Shown here piece by piece: positions 18,001 to 21,546 of a DNA stretch of 21,546 nucleotides; position 1 is the stretch's first letter, and the number at the start of each line of letters is the position of its first letter. The DNA is taken from NCBI GenBank assembly GCA_036897485.1, contig JAYMTF010001745.1, forward strand, positions 1 to 21,546. Reading direction: 5' to 3'. The notes under the pieces were generated by a model, which made no database searches, was not told where the DNA came from, and saw only the letters and a program-made list of their open reading frames with translations. The stretch comes from Pelargonium nanum (lineage: Eukaryota > Streptophyta > Magnoliopsida > Geraniales > Geraniaceae). The position numbers and the translations under genes were made by a program.

Positions 18001-20934
18001 TACATCTTAACCACTTTCTTTTAACAAGGCACAATGTTTTGACATCACCAAACCATCGACACAAAAACCACATACTTTAGGTCATACATAGGAAACAGAA
18101 ACCTCATAACTACAGCACCACAGCAAGAAATGTGTATCTAATATTATTATTATTATTGATAGGCAAGATCACTTGATAATTCCTGGAGATTTGGTAGGCA
18201 TTATGCAATGTTGTGAAAAATTCAAATTATTACTCATCGGTGTCAAGTCAAAAAAGTTATTGCTGTTGGAGTAAGATCCATTGCAGCCAGTGGCGGAGCC
18301 AAGGGTGGGCCGTAGCAGGCATAGGCCCACCCCAGGCGTCCAAAATGCAGCCAATATTATGTACAATTCGAGCCCAATTCCTTATCTGGCCCATCTCAAA
18401 CCCAACCCTTTTTATCATTTCCACCATTAGCTAAGTTATTCAAGCCAAGCCCAACACAACTCTGTCAATATAATTTTTTTTGCTTCTCAAGACCAGCCCA
18501 ACTTATTAATATATCCTTTTGCTTCTCAATCCAATGAATCCATGCCAACCCGAAGAAAATAGTGTTTATTTATTTAGGTACTATTTGTCTATTTTGAATA
18601 TAATATAATCATATTTAGAGAAAAAAATATAAGTTAAATAAAAGTTGGTTTTACTTAAGTACCAACTAAATAATGACAACTTATTACAAAACTAGATCTT
18701 ATGGGTCGCTATGTTCCCGCAAATTCGTTAGTGCGTAAATGAGTAAAATTTTAATGTGTTGCACATTTTTATTGTCTTGACAAGTACTTATACCGAGTAA
18801 ATAAATAAATCTCGCTCATATTCTATATTCTCCTCTATTTATATCATATGCATTAGAAAGAAAGAGTAGTTTAATGTTTCTCAATTCTAAATCAATTATC
18901 AAATAAGTTTATTTAATTTTTAGCTTTATTGTACGGTTGGTATAAAACTCAATTTTTGTACTCGAGAACTATAGAATAGAAATTAATAATGAAAGAAATT
19001 GTCAATTTTTTAAAAAAAATTTAGGTTAAGAGTTAACATAAAAAAGTTATTGCGACTCCTAATATTAGCAATCCTAACTATAATATTGTGCCTACGCTTT
19101 AATTAAAAGCTGGCTCCGCCACTGATTGCAGCAGAAGCATATATGCAAAAACATATTATTCCCATAGTTCAAAATGATTTTCCACTTTAAGAGGCATGCA
19201 CAAATAACAATCAAATGTATGTTTAGGCTAGGTGAACAGAGAATCTAATAACTTTTATACTGTGACAAAGACATAAACAGGTAAACAATATTGACTTCAT
19301 AGTTTGATCTTCATTTGAGTTTATCTTTTAAAGAGAATAACGCAGGCCAACATTTTACTAGTTATAAAAGTGAAATACCTTTGGAAAACACTGAAATCCA
19401 CCACCAGTTACATTAAGTAAAGCCAAAGACAGAACTCTATCAGGCACCATTGCTACAAGTTTGCAAGCAATCATAGCTCCTGAATGGAAAATGCTGAGTA
19501 AGTAAAAAATTTAATGTACTAAGAATCAATTAGAAAAAAGAGTAGCCTTCAGTTTGCAGACTTTCAGTTCATAGTCTCCAACTTGATCAGAAGTAAACAG
19601 CAAAAAAATGAGAAGTCAACTTGCTCAAATTCTACAAGGTAAAATATCTGAAAAGGGCTGAAGGAAAAAGTTGCAAACAAACTTACTTTACAAAACTCAT
19701 TCATAATTAGCAATTTTGTTACCTTAATCAAACAGATCCCTAGGACAGTAAATCTACACTCACCCTAATGAACTAAGAATTTCAATTCAGGGATAACCAA
19801 GCAACTTAGCTGAACACAAAGCAACTAAAACAGCTCAATATCAAAAACTCACCCATAGAATGCCCAAAAACATGGGCTCTCTTCCATCTCAGATGATCTA
19901 GTAAAGCAATCGCATCTTTAGCCATTATTCTTGTGCTGCACCAAACAACACCGTACTATATCATTAAGCATAACTTCAATGCATTCAATAACTAATATTT
20001 CCTCAAAAGAAAAAAGGGCGGTGAGTTACAGAAACTCATAAATAACTAAAGTAATTACTCCTTAATATGTAAGTTGTATAATGCCTAATTTATAATACAA
20101 GAACCACAAAATGGCATAAATCCAGTCATAGATGATACAAGTACTGTCTAGTGAAGGGAGCAAATAGGAGAATGCACCAAACCAAATGCAAAATTGCAAA
20201 CTACAATGTGAGTTAAAAAAAATAGAGAGAGAACTCAATTAACTGAATCAAAATCTTGCAGAGGCGAAATGCCACCAACCAGGAATCAAAGATTAAAATT
20301 AGAAACCAAACGAGAAACTAGTAAGAATTCATAATAGTCAAACAAAATGAAATCCAAAAATGATATGTGCACAAGCTGAAGACTTTAGAGATTAAGCAAC
20401 AACTTCTTTTAATCTCATCACATACTGGGACTTTTCTCTGAAATGCTGCCAATTCAATAATCCCAGAAAAAAATCCAAATTTACATAAACCCATTACCCA
20501 AAACGAAAAATCAAAGGAAACAGAATCATAAGGGCAATAACAAAAGTTCATTCACATGACACAAAACTCACGTATATTGGGATTTTTGTGTGGGTATTGA
20601 GCTCCGACCCATACCGCGGTTATCAAATGCACAGACCTCAATCCCATCGCCATTATCACCATGATCAACAATCTTGGTCTCGTCATCGTCGTTTGGTACG
20701 TCCGTCCCTGTTAGGCCCTTAATTTGCGGACCCCAGGAATCGTGAGTCCCCGCCAATCCTGCTCAATGAAACAGCAAAAAGGTCAGCGACCCAGAAAACA
20801 TGACCCACATCGACGGAAAATTGGGTTAGATAGGTGAGAGCACCTATGATGAAGAGCACTTTGGTCGGGCCGCGACCGTAGGTTCTGTAGAAAATGTTGA
20901 CACCATCGTTGCTTCCGACGTCGCAAAACGGCAT
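12006..20934 (-). CDS. Alpha/beta hydrolase superfamily protein, 387 aa, 10 exons
   Basis: Exons in transcript order are 20844-20934, 20572-20758, 19853-19935, 19379-19479, 16351-16446, 15983-16036, 14045-14193, 13330-13447, 12479-12566 and 12006-12202 (1164 nt); all introns are GT-AG and in phase. The protein starts MPFCDVGSNDGVNIFYRTYG. The oxyanion-side turn GLAGTHDSW is at residues 31-39 and the AFDNRGMGRSS strand-loop at 74-84. The nucleophile elbow GHSMG is at 117-121 (Ser119). Asp256 in RYDII and His284 in HGGHLVSHERPEE complete the triad. A hydrophobic run at about 352-367 (LSLFLLYFIGLFSMAF) followed by basic residues suggests a C-terminal membrane anchor. The family is a plant hydrolase group of unknown substrate. 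Introns of 2932, 1789 and 763 nt hold transposons; the others show nothing notable. An in-frame ATG at 21114 would add 60 residues, but MPFCDVG fits the family start. Confidence 0.9.
12917..13217. mobile_element. Possible solo LTR or TRIM-like fragment in hydrolase intron 8
   Basis: This segment is richer in G and C than the surrounding intron. It begins TGTTAAGGACAG and ends GAGTTACA, i.e. TG...CA ends with related termini (TGTTA and, inverted, TGTAA). Flanks are CTCAG (12912-12916) and CTCAA (13218-13222), a 5-bp duplication with one mismatch. A TATA-like TATAAATAATG lies near 13085-13095. It has no coding capacity. Borders are inferred by eye, and a coincidental match remains possible. Confidence 0.45.
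14913..15168. mobile_element. Stowaway-like MITE (copy B) in hydrolase intron 6
   Basis: Both ends are visible. The left end is TA (14911-14912) then CTCCCTTCTTCCC; the right end is GAGACGGAGTGAG then TA (15169-15170). The interior shares TTAGTTAGTTATGCATGAAT and the TTTGTTACAACAAGAGCAC block with copy C at 17534. At 256 bp without an ORF it is non-autonomous. Confidence 0.85.
15223..15588 (+). repeat. Imperfect direct duplication flanking an ATTCTCAT-rich segment
   Basis: A purine-rich stretch at about 15223-15288 (core TAGAAGTTTTATGAAAGA ... AAGTGAATATGAAAAA) recurs at about 15521-15588 (TAGAAGTTTTTTTGAAAGA ... AAGTGAACATGAAAAA) with scattered differences. Between them, 15361-15490 holds several GAATGAGA / TCTCATTC words in both orientations, a composition seen in some plant MITE ends. 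I could not define termini or a target duplication, so no element is named. Confidence 0.45.
17534..17751. mobile_element. Stowaway-like MITE (copy C) in hydrolase intron 4
   Basis: The left end is TA (17532-17533) then CTCCCTCCGTACC, the classic Stowaway terminus. The right end is GGGACAAAGGGAG followed by TT rather than TA, so the right target copy or the tip is mutated. The interior has TTAGTCAATTATGTATGAAT, AACAATATCC and the AACAAGAGCAC block shared with copies A and B. The length is 218 bp, with no transposase. Confidence 0.8.
18288..19124. mobile_element. Non-autonomous hAT element, 837 bp, perfect 8-bp target duplication
   Basis: Flanking direct repeats ATTGCAGC (18280-18287 and 19125-19132) are identical. 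The ends form a 14-bp perfect terminal inverted repeat, CAGTGGCGGAGCCA. Just inside the left end, GGGTGGGCC (18303-18311) and GGCCCACCC (18324-18332) form a 9-bp subterminal hairpin. The C-A-G-T-G start and 8-bp duplication place it in the hAT superfamily. The interior is AT-rich and encodes no transposase fragment I can recognise, so it would depend on a transposase in trans. It sits in hydrolase intron 4. Confidence 0.93.
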
Positions 20935-21546
20935 CGTAACGACACGGATTGGATGTGAATAATGTGTGTGGCCTCTGGAGCTGTGATTCCAGAAACATTT
21001 TGGAGAGAAGAAGAGGAGGTTCGTTGGTTTGGCGCGTGGTCGGCGATGAGTAATTGATTGCCACGTAGGATCCAATGGTCGGCTCGCTGGCCTAAAAGTA
21101 AAATATTTTTTCAAAGTCCAATCCCAACGAGAAAATATTTTGTTATTCTAGTAATTAATATTATATTACTAGTTGTAGAAAATTATTTAACTGTTTCTTT
21201 TTACCACTTTTGAGGTGATTTGGTGGGACGACTAATTCAAATAAGTTGTTTTATTAATGCGCCACCAGTTGGTTGCATTGCACATGCTGCGTGAGTGAAA
21301 ATTGCGTTTATGTTCGATTCACGCTCAAAACATTTTTGGAGAGAGGCTGGGATGAGCTTTAACATAATAATTAGTTGTGAAAAAATGAGCGATGATCATC
21401 TCATTGCAAAAATGTCAGTTTTTATTTTGGCAACACATAATTTTAGGATTATTTAAAACCATACAAAATAGCATAAGGTTAAGCAAAAGGAAGTGAAAAT
21501 TTGGGGAAATTTCTCTATACAATAGAATCTAAAAGAAATTGTTTTA
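20935..21546 (-). promoter_or_regulatory. Hydrolase leader and upstream region with a G-box core
   Basis: This is upstream of the hydrolase ATG on the minus strand. ACGTGGC at 21060-21066 (minus strand) is a G-box/ABRE-type core about 130 bp before the ATG, followed by a CT-rich stretch (about 21001-21020) likely near the transcription start. The distal part (21110-21546) is AT-rich. No other gene is seen up to the window's edge. Confidence 0.45.

Larger units (their letters stand above)
16447..19378 (-). other. Hydrolase intron 4 (2.9 kb), enlarged by transposons
   Basis: This is the largest intron of the hydrolase gene. It contains the Stowaway-like copy C (17534-17751) and the 837-bp hAT element (18288-19124), which together make up about 36% of its length. 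It also has a short (ATT)n tract near 18141-18158. The remaining sequence is AT-rich, and its short open frames show no recognisable domain. Confidence 0.8.

Noticed and set aside
20719..21114. 131-aa minus-strand frame as a separate gene
   Set aside because: It is hydrolase exon 1 plus unspliced intron 1 and upstream leader. The splice at 20844/20758 restores the conserved GLAGTHDSW motif.
20989..21346. Near-repeat of AACATTTTTGGAGAGAG at 20993 and 21328
   Set aside because: A single short match in low-complexity DNA, without flanking similarity or terminal structure.
1..21546. CRISPR arrays, operons, ribosome binding sites, tRNA or rRNA genes
   Set aside because: The window is plant nuclear DNA. 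I saw no regularly spaced direct repeats with unique spacers and no cloverleaf or rRNA sequence on either strand.

Overview
The window is nuclear DNA from a flowering plant, most likely a eudicot. It is AT-rich, has GT-AG introns, carries plant-type MITEs and a dead Ty3/Gypsy element, and holds three recognisable plant genes. The genus cannot be determined from the sequence. No single open reading frame covers any of the three genes; I assembled each exon by exon, and every splice junction keeps the reading frame.

Layout. Positions 1-4.6 kb have no working gene. They hold a GC-rich repeat-like block (1-560), a short array of degenerate repeats (660-790), and the minus-strand remains of a Ty3/Gypsy retrotransposon (pol about 1790-2850, a possible 5' LTR about 3520-4400). 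From about 4.65 to 8.9 kb lies a plus-strand gene for an ABIL protein, the Abl-interactor subunit of the SCAR/WAVE complex (9 coding exons, 336 aa). Convergent to it, 9221-10627 on the minus strand, is a very small four-exon gene for the Pcc1/LAGE3 subunit of the EKC/KEOPS tRNA-modification complex (91 aa). Upstream of that, also on the minus strand, 12006-20934 encodes a 387-aa alpha/beta hydrolase in 10 exons, with an intact Ser/Asp/His triad and a C-terminal hydrophobic segment.

Mobile DNA fills much of the non-coding space: an 837-bp non-autonomous hAT element with a perfect 8-bp target duplication in the largest hydrolase intron, a 389-bp hAT-like MITE with a perfect 8-bp duplication upstream of PCC1, three Stowaway-like MITEs of one family plus a fragment of a fourth, and a possible solo LTR.

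The three genes are housekeeping-type and have no evident functional link: actin nucleation, tRNA t6A synthesis and an uncharacterised hydrolase. I found no sign of a novel multi-gene system. The most useful results are the gene models, especially PCC1, and the precisely bounded transposons.
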